From assembly GCA_020426625.1 (NCBI GenBank), contig JAGQPR010000009.1, positions 1 through 43,479 on the forward strand: a stretch of DNA of 43,479 nucleotides, given 5' to 3'. Positions 25,851 to 32,813 of the stretch are shown piece by piece. The position numbers were made by a program, and so were the translations under genes. The notes under the pieces were generated by a model. It was not told where the DNA came from. It worked only from the letters and a program-made list of their open reading frames with translations, and made no database searches. Position 1 is the stretch's first letter; each line of letters starts with the position of its first letter. The DNA comes from Planctomycetales bacterium (GTDB taxonomy: Bacteria > Planctomycetota > Planctomycetia > Pirellulales > Pirellulaceae).

Positions 25851-27064
25851 TGGGCGCGCTCCTGTTCCAGTTTAGAATTCAATCCCTCCCCACGTTCTGT
25901 CTGGCAGGGATCTGCACCTAGATTCACTGTGGCAAGACTGCGAGCCAACACCTGGTCCCAAGAGAATTCATCGACCGCGCGCTTCCTTGCACGTATCCCG
26001 ACCTCCCTACGTACGGTCTCTTGTTCGGCCAAGAAGCGTAGAGTCTTAGCCAAGTCTGCAGCGTGCGGATTGTACAAGAATCCGTCGACACCGTTCGAAA
26101 TCAGCTTGGACAGTTGTCCGACATGGCTGGCAACGGTTGCTACACCGCAGGCCATATACTCAAAGACTTTTAATGGTGAAAAGTAGAAATCTGCCATGGC
26201 GGGATAGGGGGCCACGGCTACGTCCATAGATGTCAGATAACCTGGCACGTCATTAGGGGACACGCTGCCAATCCAATTCATGTGTTTCGAAAGCTCGCGA
26301 TCGGGCGAGCAATAAGTCTCGATCAAGTGCTGGCGCATTGGACCATCGCCAATGATCAACAGTCGAGACTGTGGAAAGTCGCGATGAAAAATATCGAAAG
26401 CTTCTAGCAATGTTTCAACACCGTGCCATGGTTTGAGAGATCCGACAAAGCCTATCGTGAATACATCTGCCGGGGCGAGAGCAGGCACGCTTGGTGCAAA
26501 CCTTTGTGTATCCACGCCGTTGAGAATTACATGCAACCTCTTGAGATCAATTTCGAAATCCTGGCTGATGGTTTGGGCAACTTCTTCTGATACGGCCGCC
26601 AGCGAGCTCGCCGAGGCAAAAGCTAGTTGGGATTTTTCAAACGCCAATGTCGAATTGACCAGCTCGCGGTGCTTTCTCTGCTCGCGAATCAAAGGGGCAT
26701 TGATCTCCAAGATCGAAGGAATGCCAACTTGACGCGCGAATCGAGGACCTGCGGCGCTCCACAGACTATGGCGTTCATATACGAGATCAAAGGGAGATTG
26801 AACCATCAGTGCTGCTTGGATTCGTTCTGCTACTTCTTGGGCTGCAATCTCGCGCGCCGCTGTATCATCGCAACGTCTGGGCGAGAACTCATGGACCTTG
26901 ACCGGTAGAAATGCGTCGCAACTACCTCCAGGGCGGGCTACAAACATCTCAACTTCGTCACCACGGTTTAGGAAGCTGCGAACGATTTCCTGTACGTGTA
27001 TCGAACATCCCTTCGATCCAAAACAAGGTACGCCCAGGTCAGCACAAACATAAGCAACTCTCAT
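25841..27064 (-). CDS. Glycosyltransferase family 4 (GT-B)
   Basis: The 407-residue protein is a GT4-type GT-B enzyme. The N-terminal Rossmann domain starts MRVAYVCADLGVPCFGSKGC followed by SIHVQEIVRSFLNRGDEVEMF. The linker region reads NGVDTQRFAPSVP. The donor-site domain holds FVGSLKPWHGVETLLEAF, and the E-x7-E type motif is in PLKVFEYMACGVATVAS. Such enzymes are retaining transferases that use NDP-sugars to extend an acceptor glycan or lipid. The start is ATG, three bases after the stop of the previous glycosyltransferase gene. The acceptor and sugar cannot be named. Confidence 0.92.
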   Translation of the reverse strand: MRVAYVCADLGVPCFGSKGCSIHVQEIVRSFLNRGDEVEMFVARPGGSCDAFLPVKVHEFSPRRCDDTAAREIAAQEVAERIQAALMVQSPFDLVYERHSLWSAAGPRFARQVGIPSILEINAPLIREQRKHRELVNSTLAFEKSQLAFASASSLAAVSEEVAQTISQDFEIDLKRLHVILNGVDTQRFAPSVPALAPADVFTIGFVGSLKPWHGVETLLEAFDIFHRDFPQSRLLIIGDGPMRQHLIETYCSPDRELSKHMNWIGSVSPNDVPGYLTSMDVAVAPYPAMADFYFSPLKVFEYMACGVATVASHVGQLSKLISNGVDGFLYNPHAADLAKTLRFLAEQETVRREVGIRARKRAVDEFSWDQVLARSLATVNLGADPCQTERGEGLNSKLEQERAQCR

Positions 27065-27067
27065 GCA

Positions 27068-28309
27068 TCAAACCTCGACTAGCTGACGTGATGGCGTAAA
27101 GCTTGGTACCGGTTTTTCGATAACCAATCCAAGGTGCTTCCTTTGCAGTGCCGCGTTCCTGCTAATATCGAATTCGCGGACGATCAACTTACGAGCTTCC
27201 TGAGCCAGCGCGGCGCGCAAGCCACCGTCATTCAGCAGGCGAATTAGCGCCTCTGCCAATGCAGCTGGATTATGTTGCCCAACCAGCAGACCCGTCCGGC
27301 CGTCGCGAATGACTTCGGGAATTCCCGTAACATCGGTCGAGATACACGGTGTCCCCAACGCCATAGATTCAAGCAGAACAGTAGGCAGGCCATCACGATT
27401 GCCATCGCTACCATTGATGCAGGGAGCGACCATCACTGCTGATTCTGCTACCAACTGTTTGACCACACGTTGTGGTTGTGGTCCTAGCAAAGTCACACAA
27501 TGCTCTAGGTTCAGTCTACAGATTTGAGCTTGCAATTCTGGCATCAATTCTCCGCTACCAACCAAGCAACAAGAGAATGTGATTTGTCGCGAATCCAGTA
27601 TCGCGCAGGCGTCAATCAGATCCGAGAATCCCTTTTTCTCGACAAAGCGACCCACTGCGATGATCATTGGAGGACGGTGTTGAGGGCAGTGATAGGGAAA
27701 CTGCTCCAAGTGCATTCCGTTGTAAAGACGCACCAACTTGGAAGAGGCAGTGGCCCCAAACCTACTTGTCAAATGTTCTAGGTTGAAATCCGAAACAGTA
27801 AATGTAACCCTTGAGTCAGCTACTCGTTTCTCCAAGTCCTCGTGCACTACCGATTCATGGAATATGTCTTTGGCATGGGCTGTTACGGAATAAGGTATCT
27901 CGCTAAGAATTGAGGCGATGCGGACAACGCAGGCAGCGCTAGTTGCAAAATGGGCATGCAAGTGCCCAATACCTCTTTGGAGACCAGCGATGGCCAGCTT
28001 CAGACCGCAATAGACATCTAGTGAGTCCTCGCCTGCAAGCTCGCCTAACCGCTGCAAAACTTGCGGGCATTCTCGATGGGCTTCTCCAATCGTTTGCCAG
28101 AGTTCGCTGGCACTCACCTTACCGACAGAAAGATAGCTAACTGGCGCGCGAACCAGTGATATCAAGTCTTGGAAATGAGTATCGACAGGAGGTCGCAGCG
28201 AAAACACCTCAATGTCTATTCCTGCCGCTTCGTGCGCCAGCAGCTCATTGAGAATAAAGGTCTCTGAGAAACGCGGGTAACGTTTAACCACGTAGGCAAG
28301 TTTGCACAC
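27068..28309 (-). CDS. Glycosyltransferase family 4 (GT-B)
   Basis: The reading frame is open upstream to 28429, but that segment is Pro-rich and overlaps the preceding gene. A GTG at 28309 preceded by AAGGAG (six bases away) gives a start directly at CKLAYVVKRYPRFSETFILN, a typical GT4 beginning, and 414 residues. Other landmarks are HLHAHFATSAACVVRIAS, YNGMHLEQFPY, IIAVGRFVEKKGFSDLIDAC, and GLPTVLLESMALGTPCISTD at the sugar-nucleotide site. The N-terminus resembles transferases of exopolysaccharide and colanic-acid-type pathways. It is the second of three glycosyltransferases in the cluster. Confidence 0.92.
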   Translation of the reverse strand: MCKLAYVVKRYPRFSETFILNELLAHEAAGIDIEVFSLRPPVDTHFQDLISLVRAPVSYLSVGKVSASELWQTIGEAHRECPQVLQRLGELAGEDSLDVYCGLKLAIAGLQRGIGHLHAHFATSAACVVRIASILSEIPYSVTAHAKDIFHESVVHEDLEKRVADSRVTFTVSDFNLEHLTSRFGATASSKLVRLYNGMHLEQFPYHCPQHRPPMIIAVGRFVEKKGFSDLIDACAILDSRQITFSCCLVGSGELMPELQAQICRLNLEHCVTLLGPQPQRVVKQLVAESAVMVAPCINGSDGNRDGLPTVLLESMALGTPCISTDVTGIPEVIRDGRTGLLVGQHNPAALAEALIRLLNDGGLRAALAQEARKLIVREFDISRNAALQRKHLGLVIEKPVPSFTPSRQLVEV

Positions 28310-28367
28310 CGGCCACTCCTTAAATGTTGGCGGAAAGTGAGGGGTTGGCCGAAGAGGGCCACCAAAA

Positions 28368-29669
28368 TCAAGTGACTGAGCAATGGTTGGTAATTTCCGC
28401 GACTCTGGCTTGAACGAAATCCAAGCCACGAAGATCGATCATCTCTGGTACTGGCGCTGGAACTTCAGCTTGAGTCACCCAAGCACAGATGGATTCGGCT
28501 GTCAATTCATTAGGATGTAGGGTTGACAGCATCCCAAGTTCAGCCAGCTGAGTGGCACGTATCCATTGTTCCGAGCGGGGATTAGTACGTGGTACCACTA
28601 GGGCTGGCTTACCAAAGGAGAGGATCGACATGATTGTGTTGTAGCCTCCCATGGCCACAACGCGATCCGCACGGCTCAGGTATTCGTCGGATTCAACCAG
28701 CCTATCAATCACGGTGATTTGCCCGACATTCTTCGAGTGCTGATTGGCTAGTTGGGTCAACCATTGCTTCTCTTCGGCAGGCATGAAGGGCCCTGTAATT
28801 ACGACGCCCTGCCAGCCCTCGGGCACGCCTCCGCCCACGAATGCCTTGGCCAGGCCGATGCCATCCTGCCCCCCACCAACGACACACAACACCAGAGGAG
28901 AGGCATTCAGCCTTGAACCAAGCCTTGCAATCCGCGTTGTTTGATCGAGGTAACCGGTAAACCGGATACGCGCAACGGTAGCTGCTGAAAATCCATACTC
29001 GTTGCGACAATCGTAAATTCTCGGATCTCCATAGACCCATACTTCGTCGAAGTAGTGCTCGATGATTACATCGGCATTCGTGCTTTTCCACTCATCAGAG
29101 ACCACGCTGGGATTGTCTAGCACATCACGGAGCCCAAGAACGCAATGAGTACTTTGGCGTTTGCGGATCAATTTCAACGCTCGTAACAATTCATTGCAGA
29201 TCCCCTGAGGCACTTTGTCTACTATTAAAACATCAGGTCGAAAGGCAAGGAGCGTTGAGGCGATGATTCGTCCCCGAAGGCGAGCTGTTTCTTCCACAGA
29301 CCAACTGTAATGTCGTGCCGCGTAACGACCATGCATGTTCTTGGTGAGAGCGGGAAGGGTGACGCAGTCCATTCCGGCTTGTTCTGCAAAAAAACCAGCC
29401 TCTCGCGTACCTGCAATTAAGAGAGTATCTGCTCGACAGCGTCCAGCAGATAACGTGGACGCGATCAACATATTTCGACGCAAGTGCCCCATTCCCATCG
29501 TGTCGTGCGAATAGAATGCGATACGTGGGCGTCGATGTTGGCGATGGAGTACTATCGTCTTGGCTTGAGGTCGCGAGTAGACGCCTTCCGCACGAGGAGC
29601 TCTCGGAGTAGATTCGGCTTGAGGATTATTCATAATCATGACGGTACCAGAAGAAAAACGAGTGATCAT
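28368..29669 (-). CDS. Predicted GT-B glycosyltransferase (COG4671-like, GT28-type C-terminus)
   Basis: The protein has 433 residues. Starts at 29669 or at internal ATGs a few codons later are all possible; none has a clear ribosome site. After an apparently unstructured basic leader of about 50 residues comes RIAFYSHDTMGMGHLRRNML, characteristic of the COG4671 group, then LIVDKVPQGICNELLRAL and VLGLRDVLDNP. The C-terminal donor domain has VLCVVGGGQDGIGLAKAF and VVAMGGYNTIMSILSFGKPA, followed by VPRTNPRSEQWIRA, as in MurG/GT28-type enzymes. The biochemical substrate of this family is not established to my knowledge. It is the first glycosyltransferase of the cluster, 15 bases downstream of the HEAT-protein gene. 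Confidence 0.88.
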   Translation of the reverse strand: MITRFSSGTVMIMNNPQAESTPRAPRAEGVYSRPQAKTIVLHRQHRRPRIAFYSHDTMGMGHLRRNMLIASTLSAGRCRADTLLIAGTREAGFFAEQAGMDCVTLPALTKNMHGRYAARHYSWSVEETARLRGRIIASTLLAFRPDVLIVDKVPQGICNELLRALKLIRKRQSTHCVLGLRDVLDNPSVVSDEWKSTNADVIIEHYFDEVWVYGDPRIYDCRNEYGFSAATVARIRFTGYLDQTTRIARLGSRLNASPLVLCVVGGGQDGIGLAKAFVGGGVPEGWQGVVITGPFMPAEEKQWLTQLANQHSKNVGQITVIDRLVESDEYLSRADRVVAMGGYNTIMSILSFGKPALVVPRTNPRSEQWIRATQLAELGMLSTLHPNELTAESICAWVTQAEVPAPVPEMIDLRGLDFVQARVAEITNHCSVT

Positions 29670-29684
29670 GGCATGGCGCTCGGC

Positions 29685-30278
29685 CTAGTCCAAAATGTCA
29701 GTCAGCGCGTCTTCTGCAGCTGAACGCAACTTGTCGTTCTGGCTACTGCACAACTTCTTGACCAAATCGATCGACGGCTGATGTTCCTCGCCGATATCTC
29801 CTAGCGTTTTCACCAGGTAGACTTTCGTTTCATCGTCACATTCCTTCATGGCCAGGACGATTGAATCGCGAGCGGGAGAAGCAGCTTTACCAAGCTTGTA
29901 AAGTGATTTTGCGCAGTAGTAGCGAACATCTCTTTCCGTGTCCCGCAGTCCATCGGCTAATGAGCTCGCCGCGGGGGCGGCAAGTTCGCCCATTTTGGAA
30001 AGCGCCTTGGCGGACCGGTATCGAACTTGCGCGTCGTCGTCTGACAGAGCGGTAGCTAGCTCAAGTACAGCCGCACCGCCGTTTGGCCCTAGTTCTTCGA
30101 GTTCCTTTGCAGCTTTGTATCTTTGGCTGACGTCGCCTTGGCTCAGCTGTCGCGCCAGTTCTCGGACCCGATCAGCCCGCAACAGCACTGCGACGACTAG
30201 AACCACACATAGCGTCAAGACAGCGGCCACTAAAATACCTGGCCATTTTGCTCGAGCTTCAGATTCAGCTAATCTCAT
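29685..30278 (-). CDS. HEAT-repeat protein with N-terminal membrane anchor
   Basis: The ORF opens at TTG 30329. ATG 30278 (197 residues) is preferred, with AGGGAG about 12 bases upstream. A single membrane helix (WPGILVAAVLTLCVVLVVAVLL) lies near residues 13-34. The rest consists of about four HEAT repeats with the pattern VRYRSAKALSKMG, VRYYCAKSLYKLG and VYLVKTLGDIG. These form an alpha-solenoid for protein-protein contacts and lack any catalytic motif. It may be a membrane-tethered scaffold. It lies 15 bases upstream of the glycosyltransferase cluster on the same strand and could be its first gene or an unrelated neighbour. Confidence 0.82.
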   Translation of the reverse strand: MRLAESEARAKWPGILVAAVLTLCVVLVVAVLLRADRVRELARQLSQGDVSQRYKAAKELEELGPNGGAAVLELATALSDDDAQVRYRSAKALSKMGELAAPAASSLADGLRDTERDVRYYCAKSLYKLGKAASPARDSIVLAMKECDDETKVYLVKTLGDIGEEHQPSIDLVKKLCSSQNDKLRSAAEDALTDILD

Positions 30279-30344
30279 TTGTTTCACTGCTCCCTTTGGC
30301 AGGCGACAGCAACGAATCGACTTTCGCAATGGGTCGGATTCGTC

Positions 30345-31421
30345 CTAGAATTCGCCCACAGTCTGACCGTCGCGGATATCTCCTAATAACTGGAAAACAG
30401 CACCATCTATCGAGTAGCTAATCGACCGAGTAGCGCCATCAGCTAGGGCAATCTGGAGCACACCTGCATGCGAGGAACCGAACCGATCATCGCCGTCTCC
30501 TAGCCCCACAAAGTCGGGCAAGGGCTGCTTGGCGGTATTTCGCATGGTGTCGGAATTCCAGCCGGCGGTGTAGCCTTCGTTATCATCTTCCTGTGGCTGG
30601 CCCAGCAGGGCGCGATTTAGCCGCTTGTCGCCAATCAGCAAGGTCTGGCTGGTACCATCAGTGATGTCGCGAAATCGGTTCGGAACAAAACGTCGCACCG
30701 CACCCGACCCTTCTCGATTGCTCGCCGCATAGTCGCACAATGCGTGTCGCAGATTTGCACCATTGACCGGTGGCGAGTAGTGGTCTGGGGTGACCACCGC
30801 TTGAACGCCTCGCCTTGAGGGACAAAAGTAAATCTGGTTCGGTTGACCAATGGCTATCTCCGCTCCAGCCTGCCACGTGTTGGCAGCCTCGACAAAAGGC
30901 AGTATCTGGAACGCCCAGCCAGCTCTCTGCTCGGCTCCGATCGCAGGTGCGCCGTTGACATAGTGCGGAGCGGTATCCCAATCCCATCCACCAGAAGGAA
31001 GGTGACGGAATTGTTCGTGATGGTTGTGAAAAGCAAGCCCCATCTGCTTGAGATTGTTCAGGCATTGAACACTTCGTGCGGCTTCCCTGGCTGCCTGAAT
31101 TGCCGGCAGTAGGAGCCCGGCCAGTATGCCAATAATCGAAATGACTACCAGCAATTCAACCAACGTGAATCCTGTGCAACGAGATTCGCTGCGCTCGCGC
31201 CACGTGCCTGGACCTGAGTAGACAACGGCGATTGTTTGATCGGACTTTGCCCTCTGCTGAGTCCTTATGACTGTGAAGCAGTCGACGGGTCGCAACTTAG
31301 CATTCGAGCTAAGTTCTTGCGAAGATCTACAATACATCAGGGAAGCCGTTCTTGCGATTAGGTGACAGTAGTACATTCGCGTCCAACTGGTGACGCGAAG
31401 CCTAAAAGCATCAACGCTCAA
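30345..31421 (-). CDS. DUF1559 protein with prepilin-type N-terminal methylation segment
   Basis: The open frame gives 358 residues, but the first 80 or so are unlike the family. The true start probably lies just before the prepilin motif CTGFTLVELLVVISIIGILA and could not be fixed. That motif is followed by LLPAIQAAREAARSVQCLNN and LKQMGLAFHNHHEQF, the DUF1559 landmark. The body contains ICPS-type CPSRRGVQAV, DITDGTSQTLLIGD, and the H-X9-DG element HAGVLQIALADG near the C-terminus. These proteins are very abundant in Planctomycetes, with a pseudopilin-like membrane helix and a surface or periplasmic domain of unknown function. It lies 66 bp upstream of the HEAT-repeat gene on the same strand. 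Confidence 0.9.
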   Translation of the reverse strand: MSVDAFRLRVTSWTRMYYCHLIARTASLMYCRSSQELSSNAKLRPVDCFTVIRTQQRAKSDQTIAVVYSGPGTWRERSESRCTGFTLVELLVVISIIGILAGLLLPAIQAAREAARSVQCLNNLKQMGLAFHNHHEQFRHLPSGGWDWDTAPHYVNGAPAIGAEQRAGWAFQILPFVEAANTWQAGAEIAIGQPNQIYFCPSRRGVQAVVTPDHYSPPVNGANLRHALCDYAASNREGSGAVRRFVPNRFRDITDGTSQTLLIGDKRLNRALLGQPQEDDNEGYTAGWNSDTMRNTAKQPLPDFVGLGDGDDRFGSSHAGVLQIALADGATRSISYSIDGAVFQLLGDIRDGQTVGEF

Positions 31422-32204
31422 ATCTTTGGTACTTAATTAACCGTAGCTAAGCTAAGGCCCAAGCGGCTAATCATGCGAAAAAACTTCTGCGTGGATGCTT
31501 ACAACAGAGAGAGTGAGATAACGAGTCGCGAACCGCCAAAAAAATTAAGAATTCGTGAATGTCACTTCGCCAGAGAGGAAGAGATGGGTAGGAAGTTCCA
31601 TTATGGAAGCAACAACCTAGCGCGACTGGCTGGTGGGCCAGTACTTGGTCCTGAACGTTTGGGCGGCCTACGCCAGGGAGCAAAATCGACACGTCTCGCT
31701 GATCGCCACCGCTGCGTAAACGCAACTCCCCCTCCCTCTGAAGTTGCATTGCTTTCATGCAACTTGCGGAATGGAGGGCCGGAGCCCCAGCGACGGCCAG
31801 CTACGGGGAGGGCAATTTCTCCCCTTGCCGTCCCGCTTCGTGTGCCCGCTCGGGACTCTCCCAAGGCCAAGGAGATAGTTAGCCTTGGTGGCGATTAGCG
31901 AGAAGCGCCGCAAAATCGTTTTTCTTGGCGGATGGGTAGCATGGATACTACTCCATAGGTAGAGCTAGCCAGCTTCGCGGACTGTCTGCGGACTTTACAC
32001 AGTCGAGGCGGTTGCTGGGTTCGGGAGTACCCGAAGCCGCTTTCGACTGCTTTTTTCATCGTGCGACAAGGGCGACAGCATCGTTGGCCACCGCAGCCTA
32101 TTGAATGTAGAATTACTGGTAATCGTCAAATGAGAATCCTGGACCTACTGCAGGCGAACAACACCTTTTCTTCGAGGGTGGCCATTCACAGATTGAGCAG
32201 ATTT
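31422..32204. other. Divergent intergenic region with predicted RNA hairpins
   Basis: About 780 bases separate the DUF1559 gene and the sigma-factor gene. Promoters for both must lie here, but no clear hexamer pair is seen. The ORF at 31473-31898 is Arg/Pro-rich without a domain and is not accepted as a gene. The most notable content is the hairpin run listed separately at 31731-31888. The sigma-factor frame is open from a GTG at 32061, but no conserved sequence precedes 32205. Confidence 0.55.
31731..31888. ncRNA. Candidate structured RNA: four successive hairpins
   Basis: Four adjacent inverted repeats occur within 160 bases. Hairpin 1 has an outer CCTCC (31731-31735) with GGAGG (31773-31777) and an inner AAGTTGCAT (31741-31749) with ATGCAACTT (31757-31765). 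Hairpin 2 is GGCCG (31777-31781) with CGGCC (31794-31798). Hairpin 3 is GGGAGGGCAA (31806-31815) with TTGCCGTCCC (31825-31834), one mismatch. Hairpin 4 is CCAAGG (31867-31872) with CCTTGG (31883-31888). It does not match tmRNA, RNase P or SRP RNA landmarks. Strand is undetermined, and it could be a degenerate sequence. Confidence 0.35.
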
Positions 32205-32813
32205 ATGGCTGAGCCTATCGACTTTAGCGGCTCTCGACCGCTGGGTGCCAGTGACCGCAGTCTCTTGGGGCGTTTCCGGGCGGGCGATGACGACGCCGCG
32301 CATTCGTTGTACATGCGTTATGCCAAACGCCTGTTAGCGCTAACTCATCATCGAACGTCGGCTGACCTCGCAACACGCGTCGATCCAGAGGATATCGTAC
32401 AGTCGGTGTTTAGGACTTTTTTTCGACGAGCTTCAGCGGGCCAGTATGATATCCCTGAAGGCGAGGAGTTGTGGAAGCTTCTCTTGGTAATTGCACTCAA
32501 TAAAGTGCGCGCGCAGGGAAACTTTCATCGAGCTAATCGGCGAGATATTAGTCGTACGCAGTCATTGTCGGTCGACAGCACCAGTGAACAAGAAGATCAG
32601 CGTTTGGCGGAACAAATACTGAGAATGTCAATCGATGAAATTGCAGCGCAATTGCCCGATTCCAGCAGAGAGATCATTCGCATGCGTATCGAAGGCTACT
32701 CAATTCAAGAAATCGCCGATGGCAGCCGTCGCAGCAAGCGGACCATCGAACGTGTTTTGCAAGACTTTCGAGCCTCGATGCTGTCCTGCATCAGTGGATC
32801 TGACCAGGAATGA
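32205..32813 (+). CDS. ECF-type RNA polymerase sigma factor
   Basis: The start at ATG 32205 gives 202 residues, the usual length; the frame is open from GTG 32061. Sigma region 2 contains HSLYMRYAKRLLALTHHR and the conserved DPEDIVQSVFRTFF. Region 4 is LPDSSREIIRMRIEGYSIQE followed by IADGSRRSKRTIERVLQDF, a helix-turn-helix for -35 recognition. The protein resembles the planctomycete ECF sigma groups genetically linked to Ser/Thr kinases. It overlaps the downstream kinase by ATGA (4 bp), so both are co-translated and very likely partners, with the kinase controlling sigma activity. No anti-sigma factor gene is present. Its regulon is unknown. Confidence 0.9.
   Translation: MAEPIDFSGSRPLGASDRSLLGRFRAGDDDAAHSLYMRYAKRLLALTHHRTSADLATRVDPEDIVQSVFRTFFRRASAGQYDIPEGEELWKLLLVIALNKVRAQGNFHRANRRDISRTQSLSVDSTSEQEDQRLAEQILRMSIDEIAAQLPDSSREIIRMRIEGYSIQEIADGSRRSKRTIERVLQDFRASMLSCISGSDQE

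Noticed and set aside
31473..31898. 141-codon plus-strand ORF before the sigma factor
   Set aside because: Arg/Pro-rich, covers the hairpin run, no domain and no ribosome-binding site.
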